Of a DNA stretch of 64,000 nt, positions 24,300 to 34,236 are shown one piece after another (the first letter of the stretch is position 1; the number at the start of each line of letters is the position of its first letter). Location of the stretch: NCBI GenBank assembly GCA_965533275.1, contig CBESWG010000011.1, positions 31,045 through 95,044 of the forward strand, read 5' to 3'. Both the position numbers and the translations under genes were made by a program. The notes under the pieces were generated by a model. It saw only the letters and a program-made list of their open reading frames with translations, was not told the DNA's origin and made no database searches. Source of the DNA: JAUXEH01 sp965533275 (GTDB lineage Bacteria; Acidobacteriota; Aminicenantia; Aminicenantales; Aminicenantaceae).

Positions 24300-27110
24300 A
24301 TGAGAAAGAGATCATACCTGAGGTTTACCCTGATTACCCTCGTATTGCTGTCAGTGGGCCTGGTTTCTGGGGCCTGGGGTGCCGGAGAAAAGGCACTCAC
24401 CTACCAGGACCTCATGCGGTTCCGGGAGATCCGGACCCCGGTGATCTCGGAGGACGGCCTCTGGGTGGCCTACGCCCTGCAGTCTGATCGGGGAGATGGG
24501 GAGGTGATCGTCAGGCATGTGAAGGACGGCACACAATACAGCATCCCCAGGGGAACACGGCCGATATTTGACAAGGGAGCAGGCTGGGCCGCGGCGATCG
24601 TCCGTCCCGGTGCCCTGGAGTCGGCCAAGGCGAAGAAAGACAAGCCCCAATCGGGATTGGCGCTTCTGGACTTGAGTTCGGGTGAGATCCAAGAGTTTGC
24701 CAAGGTGCAGGCCTTCGCGTTCTCGGATGATTCTCGCTGGCTGGCCTTCCATCATTTTAAGGCGGACGATAAAAAACCAGCGGAAAAGAAGCCCGCACCC
24801 GATGAAAAAGAAGAGAAACCGGAAGAGAAAAAGCCTCAGCCCAAGGTTGTGGGCAGCCACCTGATCCTCATCGAACTGACCACAGGTGAGGAGATCCAGA
24901 TCCCGCACGTCCTCCACTTCGCCTTCGACAATTCGTCCCGCTTCCTGGCCTTTGCTGTCGCGGATCTCGAGGGACAGGGCAACGGCCTCTACCACATCAG
25001 GCTGGGTGAGGAAGGCTGGTCTCGGCATTCCATACTACAAAAGGAGATGGCGCACATCTCCCAGATCACATGGGCGAAGACCGGAAGCCGGCTGGCATTC
25101 ATGGCGGCTACTCTTCCTCTCGATGGCCTCGCCGATCAGGACGCTTCCATTTGGATCTGGGACGGCGCTGCCGACAAACTGGCGCAGGCCGTCTTCGATA
25201 ATCACGCCCCTGAAGGCTGGTATCTTCCGGAAACGAATCGCCTGAGCTGGAGCAAAGACGGCCGCCGGCTGTTTTTTGGGTTCAAGCCCTCGGCACTGCG
25301 GGAAAAAGCCAAGGAGCCGGAGAGAGAGATCGAGGAAGAGGGGGATCTGTTTGCCGAAGACCTGATTCTCTCCCAGAGCGAAGTGGATGTCTGGCACTGG
25401 AACGATCCCCAGATCAATCCTCAGCAGAAGGTCAGGTGGCGCCAGGTCAAGGACCGGACCTATCCCGCGGTGTACCACACGGATTCTCGCAAGATAGTGG
25501 CCCTGGCGGATGAGGACATGCCCCGGGTTCAGCCAGGGGAGAATCCTGACGTGGCTCTCGGCTTCCTGGACGCGCCCTACCGCAAGATGGTCACCTGGTA
25601 TGGAAGCGTCAACGACCTCTATCTGGTCGACTTGAAGAAGGGAACACGCACCCTGGTTGCCGCCGAGCTCGAAGACCGCAGCTCGCTCTCCCCGCAGGGA
25701 CGCTTCGTTGCTTATTATCGGGCGGAGCATTGGTACCTCTATGACCGCCGTTCGAAAAAGACACGTTCTCTGACTGAGGATCTAGACATCCCGTTCCAGA
25801 ATGAAGATCATGACTATCCCTCCAGCGTGCCTTCCTATGGAGCGGCCGGCTGGATGCAGGACGACAGCGCGGTTCTGATCTATGACAAGTATGATGTCTG
25901 GAGTTTTTCGACCCGGGGAGGAGATCCCGTAAACATCACCGCCGGCAGCGGCCGGCAGGGGAATACCACGTTCCGCATCATCCAGACTGACCGCGAGAAG
26001 GACCATTTCGAAGCAGGGGAGAAGCTCCTGCTGTCCGCCTTCCACAACCATGACAAACACTGGGGTTTCTATTCCGGTTCAACAGCGGGAGCAGATCCGA
26101 AGCCTCTCCTGGAGGAGAAAAAAAAGTTCCGTTTCCTGGCCAAGGCCAAGGGAGCGGATGCAATGCTGTACACTCGTGAGAGCTACGAAGAGTTCCCGGA
26201 TCTCTGGGTGAGCGGCCTCGACTTTGCAGACGCGCACAAGGTCTCTGACGCAAATCCGCAGATGGAAGAGTTCGCCTGGGGTAGCGCTGAACTCGTGGAG
26301 TGGGAGAGCGTGGACGGGATCCCGCTGCAGGGTGTATTGATCAAACCCGGCAACTATGAAGCCGGAAAGAGATACCCCGTAGTCGTCTACTATTACCGCT
26401 TCTTCTCGCAGCGGGTCTATGAATTCAACCAGACCGTCATCAACCACAGGCCGAACTTCCCCTTCTATGCCAGCAACGGCTATGCGGTCTTTCTTCCTGA
26501 CATCCGGTTTGCCGTGGGGCTTCCCGGATTTTCCGCCACCAAGTGCCTGGTGCCGGGTGTACAGAAACTTGTCGATATGGGTATCGCCGATCCCGATGCG
26601 ATCGGTCTTCACGGGCACTCCTGGAGCGGATACCAGACCGCCTTCGTGATCACGCAGACTGATATATTCAAGTGTGCCGTCGCAGGCGCGCCGGTCTCCA
26701 ACATGACCAGCGCCTACAGCGGGATCCGCTGGGCCTCAGGGATGGCCCGGCAGTTCCAGTACGAGCAGTCCCAGAGCCGGATCGGGGCGACCCTCTGGGA
26801 GCGCCGCGACCTCTACATCGACAACTCGCCCGTGTTTTTTGCCGACCGGATCAATACGCCCCTCCTGATCATACACGGTGACGAGGATGGAGCCGTTCCC
26901 TGGTACCAGTCGATCGAGCTCTATCTGGCCCTGCGCCGATTCGGCAAGGACTGCATATTCCTGCAGTACAGGGGGGAGCCGCACCACCCGCAGAAGTATC
27001 CCAACAAGCTCGACTGGTTCAAGAAAATGAAGGAGTACTTCGATCACTATCTCAAGGGAGAACCCGGCCCGGATTGGATCACCAAAGGTGTAGAGTATAG
27101 AGGGAAATAG
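24300..27110 (+). CDS. Exported S9-family (prolyl oligopeptidase-type) serine peptidase
   Basis: A 936-residue secreted serine peptidase. It has a signal peptide (about 1-27), a long N-terminal beta-propeller (about 30-640) with a charged Lys/Glu/Pro insert near 155-180, and a C-terminal alpha/beta-hydrolase domain. The catalytic Ser is in HGHSWSGYQ near residue 768, Asp in HGDEDGAVPW near 861, and His in RGEPHHPQKY near 895. It would cleave oligopeptides outside the cytoplasm. It lies 18 bases upstream of the M14 carboxypeptidase gene and is probably co-transcribed with it as a peptide-degrading pair. Confidence 0.92.
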   Translation: MRKRSYLRFTLITLVLLSVGLVSGAWGAGEKALTYQDLMRFREIRTPVISEDGLWVAYALQSDRGDGEVIVRHVKDGTQYSIPRGTRPIFDKGAGWAAAIVRPGALESAKAKKDKPQSGLALLDLSSGEIQEFAKVQAFAFSDDSRWLAFHHFKADDKKPAEKKPAPDEKEEKPEEKKPQPKVVGSHLILIELTTGEEIQIPHVLHFAFDNSSRFLAFAVADLEGQGNGLYHIRLGEEGWSRHSILQKEMAHISQITWAKTGSRLAFMAATLPLDGLADQDASIWIWDGAADKLAQAVFDNHAPEGWYLPETNRLSWSKDGRRLFFGFKPSALREKAKEPEREIEEEGDLFAEDLILSQSEVDVWHWNDPQINPQQKVRWRQVKDRTYPAVYHTDSRKIVALADEDMPRVQPGENPDVALGFLDAPYRKMVTWYGSVNDLYLVDLKKGTRTLVAAELEDRSSLSPQGRFVAYYRAEHWYLYDRRSKKTRSLTEDLDIPFQNEDHDYPSSVPSYGAAGWMQDDSAVLIYDKYDVWSFSTRGGDPVNITAGSGRQGNTTFRIIQTDREKDHFEAGEKLLLSAFHNHDKHWGFYSGSTAGADPKPLLEEKKKFRFLAKAKGADAMLYTRESYEEFPDLWVSGLDFADAHKVSDANPQMEEFAWGSAELVEWESVDGIPLQGVLIKPGNYEAGKRYPVVVYYYRFFSQRVYEFNQTVINHRPNFPFYASNGYAVFLPDIRFAVGLPGFSATKCLVPGVQKLVDMGIADPDAIGLHGHSWSGYQTAFVITQTDIFKCAVAGAPVSNMTSAYSGIRWASGMARQFQYEQSQSRIGATLWERRDLYIDNSPVFFADRINTPLLIIHGDEDGAVPWYQSIELYLALRRFGKDCIFLQYRGEPHHPQKYPNKLDWFKKMKEYFDHYLKGEPGPDWITKGVEYRGK

Positions 27111-27128
27111 CGAGGGAGAGGAGGAGAC

Positions 27129-29666
27129 GTGAACAGAATCAGCCGATTGTTGTTGTGTGTCCTTGGAGCGGTCATATTCCTGCTGGCCGGGGCCCTGGAG
27201 GCCCAGGTAGCATCGCCGGAGGAATTCCTGGGCTTCGCACCCGGGACGGACCGTAAGCTGGCGGACATGGATCAGATCATCGAATATTTTCAGAGACTCG
27301 GCCGGGCCAGCGGGCGTGTCGTGGTTGACGAAGTGGGTAAAACCACGGAAGGGAATCCCTTCATCGTGGCCATCATCACGTCTGAGGCGAATCACCGGGA
27401 TCTCGATAAATACAGCGGGATCCAGCAGAGGCTGGCCGATCCGCGCAGCCTGGGCCGGGATGAGGCTGAGGGCTTGATCCGGGAGGGCCGTGCGGTCGTG
27501 ATGATCAACTGTTCGATCCATGCCACCGAGGTCGGGGCCAGCCAGATGTCCATGCAGCTGGCCTATGACCTGGCCTCCGGAAACGAGCCGGATGTGCTCC
27601 GCATTCTGGACAATGTCGTCCTCCTCCTGACTCCCATGCACAATCCGGATGGGATCAAAATGGTGGTAGACTGGTACCGGAAGCATCTGGGCACCGAGTT
27701 CGAAGGGAGCCGCATGCCCTGGCTCTACCACAAATATGTGGGGCACGATAACAACCGGGACTGGTTCATGTTTACCCAGGTGGAAACCCAGCTCACCATC
27801 CAGGTGCACAACACCTGGCACCCCCATGTCATCGTGGACATGCACCAGATGGGGAGCACAGGAGCCAGGCTTTTCGTCCCCCCCTTCGTCGATCCCTACG
27901 AGCCCAACATCGATCCCATCCTGCGCCAGCAGGTGGGCATGATGGGGACCTTCATGGCCAGCGAGCTCACGGCCCAGGGCAAGGCCGGAGTGATGCACAG
28001 CACCGGTTTTGACGCCTGGACTCCCGCACGCGCCTATCATCACTACCACGGAGGGATCCGGATCCTGACCGAGGCCGCCAGCGTCCGCGTCGCGACACCC
28101 ATCACGGTCTCCCCCGACAGTCTGCGTGCCGATGTCAAACAGGAGTCGGTCCGCATGCCCATGCCCTGGATGGGGGGTCGGTGGACCTTGGGCGACATCG
28201 TAGCCTATGACTATGCCGCGGCCAAGGCGGCCCTGACCAATGCGGCCGGGCTGCGCGAGAGCTGGGTCCGCAACTATTCCCGCATCTTTGTCAAGGCGGT
28301 CGACCGGACGGACCTTCCCTATGCGTACGTGATCCCGCAGGAGCAGCGGGACCTCGCGACCGCGATAAAGATGCTGAACATCCTGAAGATGGGCGATGTG
28401 GAAGTCCATCAGGCAGAAGCCGCGTTCACCGCGGGCGGGCATGGGTATCCCACGGGAACCTATGTCGTGTTTTTGGCTCAACCCTTCGGCGGCTTTGCCA
28501 AGACCCTTCTAGAGCGGCAGGTCTATCCCGAGATCCGGGATACGCCGGGCGGCCCCCTGAAAACACCCTACGATGTCGTGGGGCACACGCTGCCCCTCCT
28601 CATGGGTGTGGATGCCGTCAAGGTGGACAAGGCCTTCCAGGCAGACACGCGCCTGCTCCGGTCCATCCCCAAACCCAAGGGCCGGGTAACTACCACGACC
28701 GATGCCTATGGATATGCCTGGGGACACGCCTCCAATGACGACATCGTGGCGCTCAACCGGCTCCTGAAGTCTGGGAAGACGGTCCATTGGAGCGCGGAAC
28801 AGTTCGAAGCAGCCGGCCGCACTTGGCCGGCGGGTACCATGCTGGTGCGGAATGAGCCCAGGATTCTGGTGGAGCTGAACGCCATCAGTCAGGACCTGTA
28901 TGTCAACTTCACGGCCCTCGCTGCCCAACCCGGAGTGCCCTCCTACAGGATCCATCCCCCCCGACTGGGAGTCTACAAGAGCTGGACCGCATCCATGGAT
29001 GAGGGCTGGACCCGGTTTGTCCTGGAACAGTTCGAGTTTCCCTTTCAGAGCATCACCAACAGAGAGATCCGGAAAGGCGGGCTGGACAAGGATTTCGATG
29101 TGATCATCCTGCCCGATATGTCCAACAGCGCGATCGTGAACGGCCTCCGAGAGGGTTCCCTGCCGGAGGAATACACGGGGGGGATCGGTGACGTGGGGAT
29201 CAAGAACATCCGGTCCTTCATCCAGGGAGGTGGAGCGCTCATCACACTCAACTCCGCCGCAGATTTTGCACTGAGGAGCCTGAACCTGGGAGTGGAGAAT
29301 GTGGCTGCCGGGAAGCCGCGCCAGGAATTTTTCATCCCGGGATCCCTGCTCAGTGTCATCCCCGATACGACCCATCCCATCGCGTTCGGCTACGGCCGTG
29401 GCGCCTCCATCTTTTTCCGGCGCAGCCCTGTGTTTGCCGCGGGAGAGGGACACAGTGTGCTCCGCTATCCAGCCCATACGCTAGAGAGCGGTTGGGTGAC
29501 GGGGGAGGAACTCCTTTTCAACCGGAGCGCCCTGCTGGATGTCCCGTTCGGAAAGGGGCGTGTGATCCTCATCGGATTCCCGGCCCAGTACCGCTCACAG
29601 TCCCATGGATCTTTCCGGTTTCTCTTCAATGCCGTCTTCTACGGTGCAGCAGCCAAGGGGGAGTAA
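27129..29666 (+). CDS. Exported M14-family zinc carboxypeptidase
   Basis: An 845-residue secreted metallocarboxypeptidase starting at GTG (27129) after GAGGAGA. A signal peptide (about 1-25) precedes the M14 domain. Zinc ligands are in NCSIHATEVG (HxxE, near 135) and HVIVDMHQMG (His near 240). The catalytic Glu is plausibly in RILTEAASVR near 318. A large C-terminal region (about 400-845), including a class I glutamine-amidotransferase-like stretch around 650-830, follows as in many large M14 proteins of this type. It acts with the upstream S9 enzyme. Confidence 0.88.
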   Translation: MNRISRLLLCVLGAVIFLLAGALEAQVASPEEFLGFAPGTDRKLADMDQIIEYFQRLGRASGRVVVDEVGKTTEGNPFIVAIITSEANHRDLDKYSGIQQRLADPRSLGRDEAEGLIREGRAVVMINCSIHATEVGASQMSMQLAYDLASGNEPDVLRILDNVVLLLTPMHNPDGIKMVVDWYRKHLGTEFEGSRMPWLYHKYVGHDNNRDWFMFTQVETQLTIQVHNTWHPHVIVDMHQMGSTGARLFVPPFVDPYEPNIDPILRQQVGMMGTFMASELTAQGKAGVMHSTGFDAWTPARAYHHYHGGIRILTEAASVRVATPITVSPDSLRADVKQESVRMPMPWMGGRWTLGDIVAYDYAAAKAALTNAAGLRESWVRNYSRIFVKAVDRTDLPYAYVIPQEQRDLATAIKMLNILKMGDVEVHQAEAAFTAGGHGYPTGTYVVFLAQPFGGFAKTLLERQVYPEIRDTPGGPLKTPYDVVGHTLPLLMGVDAVKVDKAFQADTRLLRSIPKPKGRVTTTTDAYGYAWGHASNDDIVALNRLLKSGKTVHWSAEQFEAAGRTWPAGTMLVRNEPRILVELNAISQDLYVNFTALAAQPGVPSYRIHPPRLGVYKSWTASMDEGWTRFVLEQFEFPFQSITNREIRKGGLDKDFDVIILPDMSNSAIVNGLREGSLPEEYTGGIGDVGIKNIRSFIQGGGALITLNSAADFALRSLNLGVENVAAGKPRQEFFIPGSLLSVIPDTTHPIAFGYGRGASIFFRRSPVFAAGEGHSVLRYPAHTLESGWVTGEELLFNRSALLDVPFGKGRVILIGFPAQYRSQSHGSFRFLFNAVFYGAAAKGE

Positions 29667-29692
29667 ACCAGGGGGAATCGGGAAATTAGGGA

Positions 29693-29721
29693 TTGACAAC
29701 TAGCGGGCCAGGCCCGACAAT
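29693..29721 (+). promoter_or_regulatory. Promoter of the outer-membrane barrel gene
   Basis: TTGACA (29693-29698), 17 bases, GACAAT (29716-29721). The spacer contains a GGGCC/GGCCC inverted repeat. AGGAGG precedes the ATG at 29743. Confidence 0.55.
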
Positions 29722-29742
29722 TGGAATGGAAAAGGAGGCCCT

Positions 29743-30402
29743 ATGAAAACACATAAAAGCATCATTCTGTCACTGGTACTGCTGCTTGTCCTCAGCCTCC
29801 CGGGGCTGTTGTCGGGGCAGCAGGATCCCGCCCGGATATCTTTTCACCTGTTCGGCAGCCTGAACCGCATCTTGGAGTATGGCTGTGAATGCGATTATGA
29901 GCAGGGTGCCAATGACTTCCCCCTGACCCCCGCCCATTCGACCTCCGTTTTTGGCGCAGGTGTCGGATATCTGCTGGGAAAGGGCTTCGGACTGGAGCTG
30001 GATGCACGCTACTACGGCAGCACCGAGGTCACCCTTACCGATCCCTCCGATTTGGACACGGTCAAGATCGACTCTTCCCGACACTACTCCATCACCTTCA
30101 ACATCCTCTACCAGATCCTGCGGGGAAGCGTGCGGCCTTACCTGGTTGGAGGCGCCGGATTCGACACCCTGGTCGATGTGGATTCGAAGTTCTACAAGAC
30201 GGAGCTGGGCTATGACTTCGAGCTCGCGCCTCCGGATAAGAATACTCACTTCGTTTGGAACCTGGGCGGGGGAGTCGAATTTGTGCTGGGCCGTACGGTG
30301 GGACTGCGTCTGGATGCACGATACGTAAACATCCCCAAATCCGGCAGTCAGCCCACGATCTCAGGCCTGAACGCGACCGCGGGCGTGACCGTCAGGTTCT
30401 AG
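29743..30402 (+). CDS. Outer-membrane beta-barrel protein (OmpA-barrel-like)
   Basis: A 219-residue protein with a signal peptide (about 1-25, LLSGQQD) and alternating amphipathic strands typical of an eight-stranded barrel. Visible strands include FGAGVGYLLGKGFGLELDARYYG, YSITFNILYQIL and VRPYLVGGAGFD, ending in the strand NATAGVTVRF with a terminal aromatic, the usual BAM recognition signal. It has no OmpA peptidoglycan-binding domain. It ends four bases into the convergent receiver-domain gene. Confidence 0.82.
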   Translation: MKTHKSIILSLVLLLVLSLPGLLSGQQDPARISFHLFGSLNRILEYGCECDYEQGANDFPLTPAHSTSVFGAGVGYLLGKGFGLELDARYYGSTEVTLTDPSDLDTVKIDSSRHYSITFNILYQILRGSVRPYLVGGAGFDTLVDVDSKFYKTELGYDFELAPPDKNTHFVWNLGGGVEFVLGRTVGLRLDARYVNIPKSGSQPTISGLNATAGVTVRF

Positions 30403-30881
30403 ACGAACGTCTTTACGATCTCCCGCTGCAGATCCTGCAGCTCGCCATAGGCCAGGTTGATCTCTTGGATCTTATTGTTCAGGCGCTTCATGAGTTTCTG
30501 TTTTTCCAGTCCGTTGCGGAATATGATCAGGATGTCGTCGTTATCCCAGGGTTTTTCGATGTACTGGAACAGTCCCACGCTGTTTATGGCCTTGATGGCA
30601 TTTTCCTTGTCCGCGTAACCCGTGAGTATGATCCGCGGGACCTCAGGCCGGAGATCCCTTACCGCGGCGAGGAAACTGATCCCGTCCATTTCCGGCATCA
30701 GGTAGTCTGAAACGACCAGGTCGACGGGCCCTTTTTCGATGTAAACCAAGGCTTCCTTGGCGGAGGTGAAGGTCTTGACCGTATACGTGGTCTCAAGCGA
30801 CAGAAATGAGTTGATGCTGGTCAGCACCATCTCCTCGTCATCGACGATGACGATGGTGGAGTTCTTTTCTAATTCGGTCAT
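30399..30881 (-). CDS. Stand-alone response-regulator receiver protein with coiled-coil tail
   Basis: A 160-residue CheY-like protein. The acidic pair is in IVIVDDEE near 12-17, the phospho-accepting Asp in LVVSDYLMPEMDG near 58, Thr in IILTGYADKE near 86, and Lys in QYIEKPWDND near 107. The final 35 residues (QKLMKRLNNKIQEINLAYGEL) form a likely coiled coil, with no DNA-binding or enzymatic output. It is the last gene of a five-gene minus-strand operon that also encodes a multi-PAS kinase, its probable phosphodonor. Confidence 0.9.
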   Translation of the reverse strand: MTELEKNSTIVIVDDEEMVLTSINSFLSLETTYTVKTFTSAKEALVYIEKGPVDLVVSDYLMPEMDGISFLAAVRDLRPEVPRIILTGYADKENAIKAINSVGLFQYIEKPWDNDDILIIFRNGLEKQKLMKRLNNKIQEINLAYGELQDLQREIVKTFV

Positions 30882-30895
30882 ATTTGCTCCTAAGC

Positions 30896-31321
30896 TCAGC
30901 GGCTGATCCGGGTCATCAGTCTCCGCAGTCTTTTTACCATGGTTTTTAGGATGCTCTGCGTTATCGCGACGTAGTCGGCCAGGAGATCTATGAAGTCCTC
31001 CTTGTCGATCCTGAGGATGCGCGTGCCCTCGAGGGTTGTGGCCGTTGCGACGCGCGGTTCGTCGTCGAACAGGGCCCAGGTGCCGAAGACGTCCTTGGAC
31101 CCGGCCACCATCACTTCCTCTCCGGCCCGGGTCATCCGGACCTGTCCGCTGATGACCATGTACATGGCGTCCGGCAGGTCCCCCTCCTGAAAGATGGTCT
31201 CATCCTTTTGGAGTTCGCTCTCTTCCGTGATGGCAGCGATGTGAGAAAGATCCTCGGTCGAGGTGTATTCGAAGATGTCGATCTCCTGCAGGAACAGGAC
31301 CTTCTCTACAGTTGTCAGCAT
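30896..31321 (-). CDS. Cyclic-nucleotide-binding (Crp-type) sensor domain without DNA-binding domain
   Basis: 141 residues forming a single cNMP-binding fold (about 8-125). It starts KVLFLQEIDIFEYTSTEDL and includes the phosphate-cassette-like region GSKDVFGTWALFDDEPRVATATT. The usual R of the canonical cAMP pocket is retained in DEPRVATA. No helix-turn-helix follows. In related genomes this domain can be fused to nucleotide-transporter/HEAT proteins; here it is a separate gene 50 bases after the transporter-like gene and 14 bases before the receiver gene. Confidence 0.85.
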   Translation of the reverse strand: MLTTVEKVLFLQEIDIFEYTSTEDLSHIAAITEESELQKDETIFQEGDLPDAMYMVISGQVRMTRAGEEVMVAGSKDVFGTWALFDDEPRVATATTLEGTRILRIDKEDFIDLLADYVAITQSILKTMVKRLRRLMTRISR

Positions 31322-31371
31322 GTTTATCCTGCCTTATGTGTGTCGCCCTCTTTTGAAATTACCACATAAAA

Positions 31372-34215
31372 TTACCTTGCGTCAATCTCGCCCGAGGCCT
31401 CCAGGTGCTGGATACAAAGCCGAGCGGTCTCTCGGACCAGGGGATGTTTCGCCTCGAGCAGCGGCCTGATGCTTTCCTCGAACTTCCGGTATCTGTGCAC
31501 AGCGATCAAGTAGATGGCGCAGGCGATCAGCCAGATATCATCTCCCTGAAGGACGTTTGTGATGGATTCTTCAGCCTCGGGCAGCTGCGCGGGCAGCGGC
31601 TGCCCACTATTTATCAGGAGCCCGGGCCGCGCGCTCTCCACGATGGGGATCAGGGATCTCTTCAGATCGGAATCGAGCACATTGTCCAGGAATTCTATGG
31701 CATTGGCGCGGAACCGGGAAACGCTGCTCATGAGGCCCAGATAGGCGTGCTGCATATCCTTGGGTGGATAGCGGAGCCCAAGCAGGCGGAAGATACGGTC
31801 CAGGCAGTCCGCCAGCCTTTCTTCCAAAGCCAGGACCAGCAGCCGTCGGGACTTAAAGGGGGGATCATTTTCCTCTTGGGCGCCTGTCTGTTCCCGACTC
31901 AGGATCAGGTTCTGCCTCATCCAGGAACTGAGCATCAGGCTGTAGAGGTCGATCTCTTCGACGATGCGGGCCTTGATCAGATTGGGGTCGAACCTGAGGT
32001 CGGGGAAACCGACGCGGAGCTTGTTCAGGGCGCGGATGTTATGATAGCGGAATGCGAGGTCCCACTTCTCCAGCTGCTCCCACAGGTGGTCCACGGATCT
32101 CTGCGATCCGATCAGCGCCAGGACCGGGGGGATGGCCCGGCGCGTCCTCCTGTCCAGCTGCTCATCTCCGAGCAGCTCGGCAAGAGGCTCGATGACGTCT
32201 TGCCCATAGCCGGACAGGCATTCCCGGATGCTCATGCGGAGGTGTCTCGTGTCCAGGTTCTCGAACAGGAACGGCAGGAACTCCGGATCAGGGGAGAGTC
32301 CGATGCTGTCCACTGCAGCCTTTATGACGCGCGGATCCTCATCCTGCAGGAGCCCGTGGAGGAGCCCGTTCAATTCCCTGTCACCGGTCAGGCCGATCGC
32401 ATGGGCAGCCTGGACCTTGATGAACGTCTTCTGCTCAGAGCCCTCAGTTCCTTCCCCTGCGCCCTGAAGCAGGGAGATCACAGTCTCCTTGAGAGCGAAT
32501 TCCCTACGAAATTCCTTGCTCTCTCTCCATTCACGAGCGGCACACAGGACGGCTGCTGCGCGGACACGTGGATTGGGATGCGCCAGAAATCCCTTCAATG
32601 CTGCCAATTTGTCATCTGAAGTCTTGAAAAGATAAGAGATCGCCCCCCGCTGTACATCGATGCGTTCATCTTCCACCAGGTTCCTGGATTCAGCTGTGAT
32701 ATCGATTTCTGGATACTTGAGGGACATGCGAAGTACTGCGGCACGCACTTCGGAGGAGGGATGGCCGATCAAACGCTCCAGGTGGGGCAGCAGCTCCTTG
32801 TTCTTCACGTTCTCCAGCAGGCCCAAGATGTATAGGATCTGCCTCTCGCTGGAGCCCTCCAAGACCTTGGCGAATCCTGAGAAAAGCGAGGCATCTTCCA
32901 GGTTCAGGGGCTGCTCATCCAGATCGATGGTGCGCTTTTCAATGGCGTGACGGAATGAGTCGACATACTCACGTTTGATTCTGAGGAGCAGGGTGCACCA
33001 TACTAAGATCAGGAAGATCAGCACCAGGCTGATGTGCTGCAGGCTCAGCCCCAGCCACACGGTCAGCCCGATCAGAGCGAAGCCGGCCGCGCCTTTGGCC
33101 AGGTTTTTAAGGACCACATCGATAGTCGTTTTGGCCCGCTTCTTGATTTCGGTCGGGATCGGCAGGTAGAGCAGTTCCAGGCCGGACCGGTTTATGGAAT
33201 GTTTGAAGCTGCCGTCGCTGAGCTTGATGAGGATGGCGGACCAGAGTGCCGGCGAGATCAGAACCCCGATTGCCCCGGCCAATAGCCCGAGGGGCAGGAA
33301 GAACAGCGACGCGGTCACTCCCAAACGTTTCATTACACGGCTGGTGAGGAGGAACTGGATGGCGAGTGCCGCGAAATTGACGATAGACTGCATCAATCCG
33401 AAGAATCCCGTCAGGGCATCGCTTTCCACGAAGGTCCGCTCGGCCAGGATCCGGAACTGATAGTCTGCCAGATTGGCCACGACGACCCCGACACAGATGA
33501 TGCCTGCCAGGTAGGTCAGGTGCCTGGAGCTCAGAATGAGCTTCAGAGGGTTGTCCGTGGTCTTGGGCCCCGCCGCCCTGGTCCTGTACCGCCTCCGCTT
33601 TTTATGCGGATCGTGTGCCCTCATGTTTTGTATCCACGCCACCAGCAGCAGGCAGGCACAGAGGATCCCCGCGGCGATGACGAGAAGGTTCCGTGTTCCG
33701 AGGAGGGGAGCCAGCAGGTTTGTGAGGATCCCGCCGCCTATTCCTCCCACTATGGATCCGGCCCCGATAAAGCCGAAGATCCGCTTGGCCTGCCGCGCGT
33801 CATAGATCGCGTTTGCCAGGAACCAGAACTGACTCCCCGTGATCACGCTGAAGATCACGACCCAGGTGTAGAAGGCGTAGAAGATCCAGCTCCGGGGGGG
33901 CTGCCCTCCGAGCAGCTGCCAGAATATGACAAGGAACGCGATCGAAACGGCGAAGCTCAGCATGATCAGGCGGCCGAGACGCATCCGAGCGGAGTATCGG
34001 CTGTAGAGGGAGGCGACGAGCGCGGAGAGCAGGGCCACGACCATGAAGACATACGGGAGTTTTTCGGCCCCCTGGCTGTCGATGAAGAGGGAATTGCTCA
34101 CGGATTTCAGGATGATCACTGCGGATATGAGCAGCATCCCATATCCGAACATCAGGGAGGCCTTGAGACCTTCCCCCTCGTTCAGATCGAAGAGACGCCT
34201 GAAGAATCGGATCAT
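31372..34215 (-). CDS. NTT/Npt-like multi-spanning membrane protein with HEAT-repeat domain
   Basis: A 947-residue protein. The N-terminal half (about 1-420) has around twelve hydrophobic segments in an MFS-like layout resembling ATP:ADP antiporter-family proteins (LKASLMFGYGMLLISAV, GFIGAGSIVGGIGGG, SLFFLPLGLLAGAIG). The C-terminal half (about 450-940) is a run of helical HEAT-like repeats (SSEVRAAVLRMSLKYPE, NPRVRAAAVLCAAREW, DPRVIKAAVDSIGLS). Nucleotide exchange is not proven for free-living members; a sensor or scaffold role is equally possible. It sits between a multi-PAS kinase and a cyclic-nucleotide-binding protein. Confidence 0.8.
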   Translation of the reverse strand: MIRFFRRLFDLNEGEGLKASLMFGYGMLLISAVIILKSVSNSLFIDSQGAEKLPYVFMVVALLSALVASLYSRYSARMRLGRLIMLSFAVSIAFLVIFWQLLGGQPPRSWIFYAFYTWVVIFSVITGSQFWFLANAIYDARQAKRIFGFIGAGSIVGGIGGGILTNLLAPLLGTRNLLVIAAGILCACLLLVAWIQNMRAHDPHKKRRRYRTRAAGPKTTDNPLKLILSSRHLTYLAGIICVGVVVANLADYQFRILAERTFVESDALTGFFGLMQSIVNFAALAIQFLLTSRVMKRLGVTASLFFLPLGLLAGAIGVLISPALWSAILIKLSDGSFKHSINRSGLELLYLPIPTEIKKRAKTTIDVVLKNLAKGAAGFALIGLTVWLGLSLQHISLVLIFLILVWCTLLLRIKREYVDSFRHAIEKRTIDLDEQPLNLEDASLFSGFAKVLEGSSERQILYILGLLENVKNKELLPHLERLIGHPSSEVRAAVLRMSLKYPEIDITAESRNLVEDERIDVQRGAISYLFKTSDDKLAALKGFLAHPNPRVRAAAVLCAAREWRESKEFRREFALKETVISLLQGAGEGTEGSEQKTFIKVQAAHAIGLTGDRELNGLLHGLLQDEDPRVIKAAVDSIGLSPDPEFLPFLFENLDTRHLRMSIRECLSGYGQDVIEPLAELLGDEQLDRRTRRAIPPVLALIGSQRSVDHLWEQLEKWDLAFRYHNIRALNKLRVGFPDLRFDPNLIKARIVEEIDLYSLMLSSWMRQNLILSREQTGAQEENDPPFKSRRLLVLALEERLADCLDRIFRLLGLRYPPKDMQHAYLGLMSSVSRFRANAIEFLDNVLDSDLKRSLIPIVESARPGLLINSGQPLPAQLPEAEESITNVLQGDDIWLIACAIYLIAVHRYRKFEESIRPLLEAKHPLVRETARLCIQHLEASGEIDAR

Positions 34216-34236
34216 GATCGCATCCTGCGTCGGGTC

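Noticed and set aside
26736..28481. 581-codon minus-strand open frame
   Set aside because: Antisense to the S9 and M14 peptidase genes, both with intact catalytic motifs. No start signal or domain.
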